A stretch of DNA of 64,000 nucleotides from Dactylorhiza incarnata (GCA_033032865.1 JAWHQI010000327.1:62001-126000); one strand, 5' to 3'; numbered from the stretch's first letter, positions 31,917 to 42,284 are shown. Notes: generated from the letters alone by a model not told the origin. Numbers and translations: made by a program.

Positions 31917-32620
31917 GAGCGATGTTAAATGCAGGCCGGTTTTGGCATATGATATATGTAGGCCAAAAAATTATTCATGCAGGCCAAATTTTATATTTAC
32001 ATATCATATCCAAATATCAAATTAATATTTTCCTAAATAAATCACCAAGCAAAATAGCATTCATAAAATAAGTAAGAAAAATATCATGTGTGCAAGGTTA
32101 CGTTGAATGTCACTGTTTCGTCAGTAAATTTGGGAGAGCTATTGATGGAGTATCCCTAATTAAAGATGCTAATCGCACCCCATCCATGGGGGTGCGGTTA
32201 TCCAAAGAACTCCCACTAGCGACGTAACTACTCGAAGTATAACCATCGCCGCCATCGCCTCCATCGCTATCATCGCCGCCATCGCCGACAACGTTGCGAT
32301 CGTCGTCATCGCCGCCATCGTCATCGCCGTAGCAAATATCCATGAATAACTTTAGCCCAGATGTAATTTAAAAACACATCGGACTCGGACAAATGAGTAA
32401 ACTCCTTGGGGACACGGTTGCATGGAAAGAAAAAACACACAATATATGAAGTATTAAACTACTCGAATTATTTTTTCCTGAAGTTTTAAAAGAAAAAAAT
32501 GATATCTTTTTTTAAAAAAATATGGCCTGCATATAGCTAAAATCGGCCTGCATTTAACATCGTTTTTTTTTTAACTGTGGCCTGCATATAGCCAAAACTG
32601 GCCTGCGTTTAACATCGCTC
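31917..32620. mobile_element. hAT-type MITE, 704 bp
   Basis: Terminal inverted repeats GAGCGATGTTAAATGCAGGC (left) and its mirror at the right end are flanked by a perfect 8-bp duplication TATAATTA (31909-31916 and 32621-32628), which points to the hAT superfamily. The right terminal sequence is present twice (about 32523-32565 and 32578-32620). The middle holds a GCC/ATC triplet-repeat tract. It has no transposase. Confidence 0.85.
32225..32340. repeat. ATCGCCGCC-type triplet repeat inside MITE
   Basis: Imperfect repeats of CATCGCCGC units. On the minus strand they read as a short acidic run of Asp and Gly (GGDGGDG-like) within a 77-codon frame (32343-32110). I consider the frame to be low-complexity sequence, not a gene. 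Confidence 0.6.
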
Positions 32621-32890
32621 TATAATTATGCTGACTTTTAGGGTTATGCGATCAGCTGGGCTCTTACTTTTGAAAGTACAAAAATTTCACATTAAGTTTA
32701 CATTTCATAATATCCATGCAACTTCAGAATATTTAAGAATAATTGACAAAACTTCCCCTGAAAGAGCATAAATACAAGTTGCATCCCTCTTTTGAATTAC
32801 AAAATCTTCCCCTGAAGTTTACATTCCTTAAACATTCATGCATAAAATACTCATTCAAAGTAAATTTCTTACAAAGTAGATTTTTGTAAT

Positions 32891-32891
<1 letters not shown>

Positions 32892-32938
<47 letters not shown>
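32892..32938. repeat. (AG)n microsatellite
   Basis: About 23 uninterrupted AG units in an AT-rich spacer. Confidence 0.9.
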
Positions 32939-32942
<4 letters not shown>

Positions 32943-32989
32943 CCTCATACACATTATTTTACCAGAAAGATCAACATATAATTTAGCTC

Positions 32990-34320
32990 ATTTTGCACGG
33001 AGTTTTACTCCGGTGAGTTTGGACATGCTGAAGGTCGTGACCACCGCCAAGAAAAGAAAACTAGTTTAGAACATAGAAGTGGATGAAGTTCCTTATGTGA
33101 GACCGGGCATTCAAAAACGATGATTCGTAACTGCCGCGTTCATGATTGACGCCGCTGCACCAAACAGAGCGTTAATCGCCACTATACACGGGGTGCATAT
33201 TTCCAAGCATTAGGGCGATGCAGCCCAGCTCATATCAATTCACCCGCAAATCATTTAACTCGGTAAATTCAGCCGCCAATTACATTGTTTTCTCCAGAAA
33301 ACACGATTTTGACCATATTTTATAATTTTATATAATAATAAACATAAGGAAAAGGATTCTGTACAAATATTAGAATGATAATGGAAAGCAATTTTTGTCA
33401 ACCAGGGTTTTAAGGTTTAGAGTTTAGATTTTAGAAATATTATATCAAATACATTTTATAAATAGTATAATTAATCCGTTATATTAAAAGCTAGCAATCC
33501 AGCAAAGATTCGTGGGCAACATGCATTGATGCTTACTCAATCGCTCCTCAATATCCACATAATATTAAGAGCAATTATATTAGCACCTATAAAAAATACC
33601 AAATAACAACTTTTATGGATATTGGAACCTCATAAAAACACCAAATAACACAAATTTTAACACTCAACTCATACTCTCACCCCAACACTAACATTTGACC
33701 CCGCACCCACGCTCCTCGCTCACCCCCATCGTTCCCAACATCACATCCTAAACCTCGGGCAACTCTTCCGGCAGAGGCTGCATCCATTTCCAGCGACCGT
33801 GAAAACTCCAACGATTCTCACTCCAACGATTCTCACGCAACACAAGTTTACTTCGCATCCGGCGTCGACGCTGTAAAACCGGCAGAGGTGCCAATTATAT
33901 TTTTCTCCATTCCCCTATAAGCCATCTTATGATAATATTATGATTTTATTTTTTATCAAAGTTTGGCTTAGAGTATAGATGCTATATTTTGTGATTTGAT
34001 ATAAAAAAATTTTAAGGTGCTAATATAATATGGCAACTATCACTCAATTTTGGGATGCTAATAACATTGCTCTAATATTAAACAACAAAATAATTTTGTA
34101 GGGATTGGTGCGCACGGTGGGGTTTTAAGATCCATAAATTATGCTGACTTGCAAAAGTTAGTTTTTTTTTGTTCATAAACGCACGACCTCACCTAAGGAA
34201 CTTCATCCATTTGTATGTTCAAAATTAGTTTTTTTTGTGGCGATCATAACCATTGTCATGTCAAACACATTTTCATTACAGTGGCATTTTTTTTACAAAC
34301 TCACCGGAGCAAAAAACGCC
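32990..34320. mobile_element. Long-TIR element, probably a MULE- or MITE-like composite
   Basis: The segments at about 32996-33105 and 34185-34312 are inverted copies of each other: both contain CTCCGGTGAGTTTG at the outer side and GGATGAAGTTCCTTA at the inner side. A second repeat pair, AACTGCCGCGTTCA with CCAAACAGAG (33126-33170) and AACTACCGCATTCA with CCAAACAGAC (34347-34385), lies in direct orientation. The outer borders and target duplication are uncertain. A smaller MITE (33569-34072) is nested inside. Confidence 0.55.
33569..34072. mobile_element. MITE with 9-bp TSD, MULE-like, 504 bp
   Basis: Ends GAGCAATTATATTAGCACC and GGATGCTAATAACATTGCTC form imperfect terminal inverted repeats. 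A perfect 9-bp duplication TAATATTAA flanks it (33560-33568 and 34073-34081), the size used by Mutator-like transposases. It has no coding capacity. Confidence 0.8.
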
Positions 34321-34429
34321 GCGCCAAACGGATGACAGTTCATAACTACCGCATTCACAACCGCAACCACCGTGCCAAACAGACCCTACAAGTCATTAGA
34401 GGCTCACCAAGTTAGCAAATAGCAGGCCC

Positions 34430-35476
34430 TTAGCCTTAGGAGAGCTAATTGGCACATGAGGCAGACCCCATTGAATCAACCACCAATCTAAACCAGGTCA
34501 CACTGACTGAACCCGAGATTGGGTCAAACCCATTCAGGTTAGAGCTTGCAAAAACTTGAAAATAAGAAAAGAAAATACGAAATTCTGCGGAATTAAGAGT
34601 ATCTATCAACAGGATTCCCGTCGACGCAGCTTCAGTGAGTTAGTTGTGCTAAGCCACATTATTACAACAATCACGGTCCAGATTAAGAGATGCATATTAG
34701 TTCTACAAGTTCAGTTAAAATATTGAAATGGAGGGGGAGGCACCTCTAAGAGCTAATAACGCGGCTAATAATATGACGAAGATTTCGCTCCGCCTTTTGT
34801 GCTGCTGCGCATTCGCGGGACAAACTGCGACTGCTTCGAATTATTCAGACATTGTCGGCGGGGTATTTAGGGTCCGCTTGCATATAAGCGGGTCCACTCC
34901 TTGGCTGTGCCACAATCCAATAGGAGAGAGGGAAAAGAGAGAGCTTATAAGATGTCTTTTAACAGCATTTGAGTTATAAAAGGGAAGAGTGGTGTGGCGG
35001 TGTAAGTGGCTGGCAATTAGGCTGAGGTGGCAGCCACATCAGCAGCCACGTGGGAAGGCAGGCTTTTTTGCTCGGGCAAAAGTGCGCCTCCGTTTGACCG
35101 AATGTTTTCTTTTTTTTGGAAATTATCGAGGCCATCAGGTTTCGTTTACCGCCGAAAAGGGATTCTGATGCTCGCTCGGCATCAAAAACAGGGTTGCTTG
35201 CTGTTCCGGTCTGAGCTGATCCCTCGGATCACGCCGAGGAGTCAAGTCTGATGACAAGCTGATTATCGAGACCTTGGTTCTAGCCATGTTCGTAGATACA
35301 AGCATAAGGGCTTAGTGCTTAGATCCGTTTGCATTCGGGTCTAAGCCCAGACTTTCGCATGCAGGGCTTGAACCGACTCGCAAGCCGATCGAAATTCGGG
35401 CAACTTGTGATCTCCAGCAAAGTTGACCGCAGAGGCTAAATGCCAGTGGTGTGGTGGGTAGGGAGAGCATTATTCA
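34430..35476. other. Spacer, no recognised gene
   Basis: It contains an 83-codon open frame (34728-34979, +) without a family I know, promoter-like text (GAGTTATAAAAGGG near 34972) and a TGATCCCTCGGATCACGCC palindromic stretch near 35219. The last exon of the UBC gene should lie in or near this interval on the minus strand, but I could not find it. Confidence 0.4.
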
Positions 35477-35485
35477 TAAGGGAAA

Positions 35486-36133
35486 GGGTTAATTAACCAT
35501 GACCTCCCATGGGAGTTTGCATAATTACAAGTTGCACCCCTCCATCTTTCGAAATTACATTTACTTCTCCCCTTCTAAGTTTTCCGGGTTTACAAAAATA
35601 CCCCTTCCGTTAGAAATATGGATGAAAAATGATAAAACCGGCCAAATTATTTTATGATATTTCAATTTTTATCCTTTTTATAATGATTCTAACCCACCCT
35701 TTTCAACCTAGAGTAGTTACAAAGCGTAAAATTGGAATATCATAAAATAATTTGGCATGTTTGATCGCTTTCCATCTATATTTTCTGAAGGAAAAGGTCA
35801 CACCTTTCAATGTAGAGACATTACAAAGGGTAAAATTAAATATCTTTAAATAATTTGGCTGATTTTATCATTTTTCATCCATATTTCTAACGGAATGGAC
35901 ATTTTTGCAAACTGGGGAAACTTAAGCTTCGTTTGGGGGGACTTATTTTCACCGGTCAAGCGGTTACGATCGCATGAACAGGACATGCGGTCGTAACCGC
36001 TTGACCGGTGAAAATAAGTCTCCCCAAACGGAGCCTTAGAGGAGGGGGGGGGGAGGTAAATGTAATTTCGAAAGATAGAGGGGCGCAACTTGTAATTATG
36101 CAAACTCCCAGGGGAGGTCATGGTAATTACCCC
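35486..36133. mobile_element. MULE-type MITE with long TIRs, 648 bp
   Basis: Long imperfect terminal inverted repeats: the left end reads CCATGACCTCCCATGGGAG then TTTGCATAATTACAAGTTGC, and the right end is its mirror. They extend inward through the GAAATATGGATGAAAAATGA motif. The 9-bp flanks TAAGGGAAA (35477-35485) and TAAAGGAAA (36134-36142) match at 8 positions. A Tourist-like hairpin is inserted in the right arm at 35925-36035. Confidence 0.78.
35925..36035. mobile_element. Tourist-like hairpin MITE, 111 bp, nested
   Basis: Almost perfect palindrome: arms of about 50 bases (GACTTATTTTCACCGGTCAA and its mirror) around a loop of about 9 bases near 35977-35985. Ends resemble GGCTCCGTTTGG, and a TTA trinucleotide flanks both sides (35922-35924 and 36036-36038), as in PIF/Harbinger-derived MITEs. 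Confidence 0.82.
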
Positions 36134-36170
36134 TAAAGGAAATAGAAAAGTGTAAAAAATATGGGCAAAC

Positions 36171-36268
36171 CTGTCTCCACAGCTTCTGCTTCGTTTGTCT
36201 TCCAATGTTTGGCAATGTTCTCAGAGAGTGGATCATCTGGGTTTGGAGCACTCAAAAGGGCTTGAACA
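36171..36268 (-). CDS. UBC35-like: UBC35-like penultimate exon
   Basis: 98 nt between acceptor CTCTTGTAG and donor ACAG-GTTTGCCC. It completes the split Ser codon, encodes [20 protein letters not shown] through NEAEAVET, and leaves one base of the next codon. The following intron contains the MULE-type MITE (35486-36133). Confidence 0.9.
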
Positions 36269-37102
36269 CTACAAGAGAATAACCAACTGCCATTGTTCAA
36301 AATGTATCATCTTTGAAATTTATAATAATAATCTCGTAAACACAGGGGCGGACCCACATAGAGCCCAGTGTTAAATTTCAAAAAAAAAAACATTTTTCAC
36401 TAATAGAAATTAAATTAAATTTATTTTGTGTCCTTATGTATATATATTATATTATAACTATTCATTAAATTTTCAATAAAATAGTATTGGCATAGTGGTC
36501 ATGTTCTCATGTTTTTGAGTGAAAGGTCATGAGTTCGATTCTTCGTGGCATTATAATTTTGCGGAATTTTTTTTGTACAAAAAAATCATTAAAAATGTGA
36601 TATTTTTCTATATGCAGACATATTGCAAAAATAATTTCATTAAAAATATAGACATAGTTTTCCTATATTTAGAATTATATACAAAAAAATTCATTAAAAA
36701 TATGGATATAATGTAAAAAAATTGTGACATTAATATAATGTAGGCATATTTTTTTATATTTATTAATTAAATTTTTTTGAATAAATTAATACTCCGCCCA
36801 CACAGAGAAAAATTTCTACGTCCGCCACTAAGAAAGAATGTAAATGCTTTGATGATGCAGATAAAAACTTAAGAGGGAATCACCTTTAAAAAGAGAAGAT
36901 ACGCACCTCAGGAGGACGGTTCGGATCTGTAGGGCGGGACTCCACTTATCCTTCAAAATATCGAGGCATATCCTTCCCAGCTGCATTGCATTCGCAGAAG
37001 CGTTTATTTTGAGATATAAGAATTAACTGGAGCCATAGCAGCCAATCGAAGAGCACTTGCCTTGTCAATATTTGGATGGTATATTTTTGTAAGAAAGCGG
37101 AC
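36171..37102 (-). CDS. UBC35-like: Ubc13-type ubiquitin-conjugating enzyme E2, three internal exons
   Basis: Minus-strand exons 37102-37061 ([14 protein letters not shown]), 36980-36907 ([20 protein letters not shown], then TVLL) and 36268-36171 ([20 protein letters not shown], ending EAEAVET) join in one frame. The catalytic Cys of the E2 fold is in GRICLDIL (codon about 36968-36966). The text matches plant UBC35/UBC36, orthologues of Ubc13, which with a UEV partner builds Lys63-linked ubiquitin chains in DNA damage tolerance and signalling. The intron 37060-36981 uses a GC donor; the next donor, GTGCGT, is normal. The N-terminal exons up to the MAAPK-type segment and the last exon (KEWTRLYASGA-type) were not found. 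No defect is seen in the exons. Confidence 0.9.
36343..36830 (+). mobile_element. GTCCGCC-ended element with tRNA-like Pol III promoter, inside UBC intron
   Basis: Left end CAGGGGCGGACC and right end TACGTCCGCCACTA form short terminal inverted repeats of the type found in plant hAT elements. Inside lies a tRNA-like unit: A box TGGCATAGTGG (36488-36498) and B box GAGTTCGATTC (36531-36541). This suggests a SINE head captured by or inserted in a MITE. I could not fix a target duplication. Confidence 0.5.
36907..37102 (-). CDS. UBC35-like: UBC35-like exons flanking a GC-AG intron
   Basis: Exon 37102-37061 is 42 nt, phase 0 at both ends, after acceptor TTGAAACAG. It ends GACAAG with donor GCAAGT. 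Exon 36980-36907 is 74 nt, starts after GCAATGCAG and ends with a split AGT codon. GC donors followed by AAGT are the standard non-canonical type, so this is a real intron and not a sequencing error. Confidence 0.88.
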
Positions 37103-37175
37103 CTGTTTCAATAATATATGTATATATAAGAACATCTGGATGATTATAATTGGATGCATCCATTCATATGGACTT

Positions 37176-37236
37176 GGTGCGCGTGTGCGTGTGCGCGTGC
37201 GCGCTCATGTGTGTGTGTGTGCGCGCGCGTGTGTGA
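37176..37236. repeat. (GT/GC)n microsatellite
   Basis: Alternating GCGTGTGCGTGTGCG and GTGTGTGTGTGCGCGCGCG runs of about 60 bases. This purine-pyrimidine alternation can adopt Z-DNA. Confidence 0.85.
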
Positions 37237-37492
37237 TCATCTAGGCATATAGGTAAGGAAAGGAGTAAACTCATGGAAAGTAATAGCAGCATAAGATTCA
37301 CCAAGTATGTAGTTTAATAGTGCAGGAACATAACCAACAATCCTACATAAAAAGAAGAAAACATTGGGTCTGCACGCGTCCCGTTCGTTCAGCAGCCCTG
37401 AATTTCAAAAGTAAGGCCAGCTTAAGCTTTTTATAGAAACATGTCCTTCAAGGGTTTGCCATCCATCATCACCTGAACTTAATAGATCCTCA

Positions 37493-37600
37493 GAGGAAAA
37501 CAAGCACAGAAGGAGCAAAAGGAATATAATTTCAAACTCACTGCAGCGGAAAACAAGCACAGAAGGAGCATAAGGAATATAATTTCAAACTCACTGCGGC
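37493..37600. repeat. Tandem duplication of about 56 bp
   Basis: GGAAAACAAGCACAGAAGGA with AATATAATTTCAAACTCACT occurs twice in direct order (about 37493-37545 and 37549-37602), with one small difference. It lies in the interval where the upstream UBC exons would be expected. Confidence 0.8.
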
Positions 37601-37679
37601 GGCAAGCTCGATGCGACAATCCACTAGCTACGGCGACCAGCTCAATAAGTGATTCCGCGATGCTCTGAATAGTGATCAT

Positions 37680-38420
37680 CAGCCCAACGACACCGAACCA
37701 TTCTGCGAGTCATTCGGCTGCCGCAACCCTGGCCGGCGTCGCATATGCTACGCACCTATCCTCTGGCGCCTTCTAGTGCATGCCATGGACGAGAGCAACG
37801 ACGGGCACACATTGAGGCTGTTGAAGAAGTCTTCGCACAGTATCTTGGCCGACAAGACGATCTTACAGCTTCGATGTTAGCCACCTTACTCAAAATCGAT
37901 GCCCGGGTCAAGTAACTTCGTCAGGTGATTATCCCCAACTTCCAGGGTCCCATAGACAACCCATCCGCAGTGATTAGTCCACCACTGAATTTGTCTCACC
38001 CCACCCGACGATAGGCGACGTCTTTGTACATGCAAGAACTCCAAACTCATCCGCCAGCATCCCTAGCCTTCTATCTCATATCCACCGTGCAAACTTTCCT
38101 CCACCATAAAACCAATCCCAATCGACCACATTCCCCACCATCACCAAACACTACCACTTACCAAACCGCACACCTCGCTTTCCACCATCTCTCAAACTAA
38201 GAATACAATGAATTCCGAAGAAAAGGGCTTTGCTTTCGTTGTAAGAAGGCATGATTGCCCACTCATGACTGTCCCATGAAAAAGCTATGAGTGATTATCA
38301 GGGATGACAACCCAGAAGTCACCTTAGCCGACTTTGCAGCCATGGAAGTCGAAGATACCGATCCCACCTCTAGCCCAGGAGGACAATTGTATCAACTAGA
38401 TCTCCCAGACATTCGCTAGA
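37680..38420 (+). pseudogene. Gypsy-type gag remnant
   Basis: The plus strand encodes a damaged zinc knuckle (FCFRCKKA, stop, then THDCPMKKL, about 38230-38290). An acidic tail ADFAAMEVEDTDPTSSPGG follows and ends at a stop after LPDIR (38418). The preceding Pro/Thr-rich text (37900-38200) is typical of gag linkers. The remnant is not obviously part of the LTR element that starts at 38577. Confidence 0.55.
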
Positions 38421-38576
38421 CGAATTTATTGGCCTCGTACTATGAAATTGAAGGGACAGCTTCACAGTCACTCCATCATGATCATGATCGATATCGATTA
38501 GCGAGGCAAGCCACAATTCCTTTCACGAGACTTAGTGGCTCAATTGAGCCTTTAGACGAGCTCGTCACCGGGTTTT

Positions 38577-38840
38577 TGTTACGGATCTTTTTATGGCGTT
38601 ATTTATGTAGCTCTTTCCTTGTTTGTGTTGATTGTAAGTCTTATTTAAAGAACTCAATGAGTCTTGTAGTGGTATGAAAAAAGAAAGTCTATTTTCTCAA
38701 ACCCTAAAAGAGATCTTGGAAGCTCTATCTCTTGAACACGCCCCGCTTAAGCAGTCGCGGTCATGGCTCTGTAGTATCCCCAACACCACCATCTCCACCT
38801 CTGGCCACTCCTTCGGCAACCTCCGAGTAGGCCCATAACA
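38577..38840 (+). repeat. Gag-only element 5' LTR
   Basis: TGTTACGGATCTTTTTATGG to GGCCCATAACA. It shares CTCTTTCCTTGTTTGTG and GGTATGAAAAAAGAAA with the 3' LTR but lacks about 120 bases that the latter has after GGCGTTATTT. Confidence 0.82.
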
Positions 38841-38843
38841 ACT

Positions 38844-38855
38844 TGGTATCAGAGC
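38844..38855 (+). other. Gag-only element primer-binding site
   Basis: TGGTATCAGAGC begins 3 bases after the LTR. Confidence 0.88.
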
Positions 38856-39661
38856 TCTCGGTCCTCTTCCGTCGGCGCCTTTCCCCCTCAGTCGAAGCCT
38901 CCTCCAACTTGCCAATAGCTTCTGGAGTCGTCTTTCCGGCTCACTCTGCCTCGTCGACCTTCCAACAACAACCGACGACGACGGAATCGACGGGAGAACT
39001 CGACGTGACGCGTCTTCCTCCGCTCAATCGAAGACGGAATCGTCGTCCTCAATCGATTCCCCTGCGGGATCATTTGCCCCCATTCAGTCGACGAACTCCC
39101 GCAGTTTCGTCGAGCCCAGCAGTCGACCCTGCGCTCTTCTGCGACGTCAAACCCGGCGCCTTTTTGCTTCTGCGTCGCCTTCTGCAAACGCAAATTTGTC
39201 GGTGTTCTACGTGCTTTCCCCACGATTGAGGCTAGCACAGCCGACGATCCTCTAGCCTTCCCCGTCGGCGGCCTGCGAGCGCTCTACACCTGCAAAATCT
39301 TTTCCGTCGGTATCCTGCGAGGCTGCGACGGAACAGCGCGCGCCGTAACCGCAAAAGGCAATGTTGCCTTCCTGTTTCGACTAGCCTTCACCCGTGGGGC
39401 TGTATATGAATTAATTTCTTCCTACTGTGGTCGGGCCCTGGGAATTAAATCATTTCTTCCTAATTCTGGCCTGCTACAACTTCCATCTCGAGCCGCACGC
39501 TCGCCTTTCCTTCTTAAGTCAGTGCAGCGACATATCATAATCAAATTTGTGTCGCAGCCATTAGGAGACAACGCGGCACCCGCGACAACACAAATTCAGC
39601 CGCCTCCGACGACCCCAGGCGTCCAGTCACCCGCTCCTTCTCTCGGCAAGCAAGTCAGCCG

Positions 39662-40630
39662 ATGGGGGACTTGCAAGATTTTACGACTTCTCTCCAGGAC
39701 GTACTGCAGACCGTCATGATTGCCATGGAAGCAAGCTTTCGGGACGCCGAAACTCGGCATCGGGACAACATGGCTACTCTCACTGCCAGGCTTAATGAGC
39801 TAAACACCTCCCTTCCCGTTGTTACTACTCCACCCACGGATCACGTCAGCAGCAGTCAAGTACCGCTACCGCCGATCATCCGCCATGAGCCATCACAGCA
39901 GACCTTCTTACGCCCTGAGGCTGCCATTTCGCCGCGCTATACCCGATTGGAGTTCCCCACCTACGATGGGAAAACAGATCTCTTGGGCTGGCTCATCAGG
40001 TGCAAACAATTCTTTGGTCATCAACAAACTCCGGCAGCTTAACGGCTTCCTCTGGCCTACTTCCACCTTCTTAACTCGGCCTTGCTTTGGGCCACTCGTC
40101 TCCTCATTGATCAGCTGGGTTTGACGTGAGACGACTTCAAGCGATTTTGCAACCTACGTTTCGGCCCTCCAATCCGCAGCAACCCCCTCGGTGCCCTCAC
40201 AACACTTCACCAGACGAGCTCCACGGACGATTATCTGGATCAGTTTCAACTTCATCTGGCACACATCTCACTTTCCCCAGAGATGCAGGTCACCATCTTC
40301 ACCGCCAGACTTCGCGAGCGCATACGACTTGATGTCGAATTTGAGGCTCCTCCAGACTTAGCGACTGCTATGAGTCTGGCTAGGATATGTGACTGTCTCC
40401 TCCAACTGGCACATGAGGTCTATTTGCCCACCGACACGGGCATTCAACCAGGTCATTAAGAGGGGCATCCATCCCCACCAGTCCTGAAACTATCTCGGGA
40501 TGCGATGATGGAACGGCGCGCCAAGGGCTTATGTTTCAACTGCGACGAGCAGTGCACTCGCGGCCACAGGTGCAAATGGCTTTTCTATTTGCACGTCGAG
40601 GACTCTGATGATGAGGGTGTCGGCTGACGC
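39662..40630 (+). pseudogene. Gag of the gag-only element
   Basis: An ATG at 39662 opens MGDLQDFTTSLQDVLQTVM and runs to LEFPTYDGKTDLLGWLIRCK and a stop at 40040. In other frames there follow DDYLDQFQLHLAHISLSPEM, LRERIRLDVEFEAPPDLATA and the zinc knuckle CFNCDEQCTRGHRC (about 40530-40571). At 40627 a stop follows EDSDDEGVG, and from 40640 the text is TPLISLELKDKLVLQGGRDV, the tail of pol. Confidence 0.82.
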
Positions 40631-40688
40631 GAACACCATTGATCTCCCTCGAGCTTAAGGACAAGCTCGTTTTGCAAGGCGGGAGAGA

Positions 40689-41022
40689 TGTTACAGGTCC
40701 TTTTAGGCGTTATTTAGTATTCATTATTTCTTAATATGCTTTTATTTTGTCTTAGAGTCGCGTCCTTATTGGGCGTCGTTATTTATGTCGTGTTTTTATG
40801 TGGTGTCCAAGTTTGTCTTATTTCCTTTAGCGTTATTTCTTTGTAGCTCTTTCCTTGTTTGTGTCGATTGTAAGTCCTATTTAAAGGACCCAGTGAGTCT
40901 TGTATTGGTATGAAAAAAGAAAATCTATTTTCCCAAACCCTAAAAGAGATATTAGAACTCTCTCTCTTGAGCACACTCCGCTTAGGCAGACACGGTCAGG
41001 TCCTTTCGGTCATGGCCCAAAT
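40689..41022 (+). repeat. Gag-only element 3' LTR
   Basis: TGTTACAGGTCCTTTTAGGC onward, preceded by the purine-rich GGCGGGAGAGA. Alignable with 38577-38840 until about 41020. It appears truncated, because the expected ending CCCATAACA is not found. Confidence 0.72.
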
Positions 41023-41865
41023 TAACTCCGATTTCCACAATTTTTCTTTCTATAGCAAGGTAATCCTTCCCTCTCAATTCCTTTTCAGTTTCATGTGGAT
41101 TCGTAACTCCAATTTCTAGGGCCGAAAAACCCTAATTTGGATTTTCTTGGATGTTTTCATTTCTTTTAGGTTAGATTAAGTTTCTGAAATGAAGTTTGAT
41201 GTTAATACCCTGTCTCTTTCGCAAGTTCATTCAAAAATAGAAAACACCAACGGTAGAATGACGAATTTTTCTTATATTACATAGTCCGGAGGATGGCGAA
41301 GGGCTGGTATGTGTAACGTATGCATTTTTCACACAAAAAGTGGTGGTCTTGTGGAAGGGCAGCCAACGTATAGTTTGATGATGGCTGATTTTGCAAAATT
41401 AGGTCAATTGAAACCGACATAGAGGCTTCAAGAGGCGGTAGGTAGCCGGCTTGCGGCTTAATTTGAAGCCAACAAATTAATTTAGTGATATCAATCTGCT
41501 TAGGTTAAATATGAGAACAAAGGGGGTGACATGTGCAATTAAGAAGAAGCTTGAACGTATTTCTTTGCGGCCGATAAATGGTAGCAGGTTGATTTTAGGG
41601 CAATTGTTGTATCGGTAAAGGAAAATGTGGAGGCAATATTTGTAACACGAGAAGGAATGTCGTAAATGCCTCGACGTGCGCACATTAGTATGTAGTTGTT
41701 TATCTACCCTCCTAGGGATATTAGGGATTTAAAACCCGCGCAAAGGTAAACCACACATAAGCGGAAAGAAATTGGGAAAACTGATTAAAACAATTTATTG
41801 CTAATTGCTAAAACTGATTAAAACAATTTATCGGTATTTTAAATCATTTGTTGTCCAACAAAACA
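41023..41865. other. Spacer, no recognised gene
   Basis: I see no coding similarity, repeat pair or RNA gene. GGGCCGAAAAACCCTAATTTGG near 41120 is typical of plant leader or UTR sequence. Upstream UBC exons, expected on the minus strand, were not recognised here. Confidence 0.4.
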
Positions 41866-41959
41866 AATAAAACAATTTATTGCTAATTGCTAAACAAGCA
41901 TATAAAATGGGCAGATATATCGCAGCAACAAGGCACAAAGCATCAAGGCAACCATAAAA

Positions 41960-42275
41960 ATAGCAACCATGCACACCAAACAAGGAACAAGGCAACCAAC
42001 AATCCACGACCACCAAGCTACAGTCACCAGCAAGGTAGCAAGGCAGCAAGGCAACAAGGCAACCAGCAAACCACGATCACCATGTTACAACCACCAGCAG
42101 GGCAGCAAGGTAGCAAGGCAACCAGCAAACCGCGACCACCACGCTACATCCACCAGCAAGGCAGCAGGGAAACAAGGCAACCAACAAACAACGACCACCA
42201 AGCTACAGCCACCAGCAAGGCAGCAAAGCAACTAGTAAACCATGACCACCAAGCTACAGCCACCAGCAAGGCAAA
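41960..42275. repeat. Tandem repeat, about 45-50 bp units (CAAGCTACAGCCACCAGCAA)
   Basis: Around six imperfect units share CACCAGCAAGGCAGCAAGGC and ACCACGACCACCAAGCTACA. They are open in several frames on the plus strand, giving Gln/Ser/His-rich text. I regard this as repeat structure rather than coding. Confidence 0.8.
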
Positions 42276-42284
42276 TAGAAGAAT

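Larger units (their letters stand above)
38577..41022 (+). mobile_element. Gag-only LTR retrotransposon (TR-GAG-like), gypsy type
   Basis: 5' LTR, initiator-Met-type primer site, leader, a broken gag with zinc knuckle, then immediately the last 20 or so codons of a gypsy polyprotein and the 3' LTR. Protease, RT, RNase H and integrase are missing. Elements with LTRs and only gag (TR-GAGs) are known in plants and are moved by related autonomous elements. The 3' LTR end is uncertain because similarity fades near 41020. Confidence 0.78.

Noticed and set aside
32110..32343. 77-codon minus-strand frame with an Asp/Gly run.
   Set aside because: It lies wholly inside a MITE and reflects a triplet repeat. 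No domain or conserved context.
34728..34979. 83-codon open frame with a hydrophobic stretch.
   Set aside because: No recognised family, no splice or codon evidence, and located in a MITE-rich spacer.
35437..35460. ATGCCAGTGGTG on the plus strand resembles the last codons of a UBC35-type gene (YASGA).
   Set aside because: The UBC exons are on the minus strand, the preceding codons do not fit well, and no acceptor or stop lies in the right place. Probably chance.
37176..37236. GT/GC alternation as a regulatory Z-DNA element of the UBC gene.
   Set aside because: A microsatellite is sufficient explanation and nothing links it to regulation.
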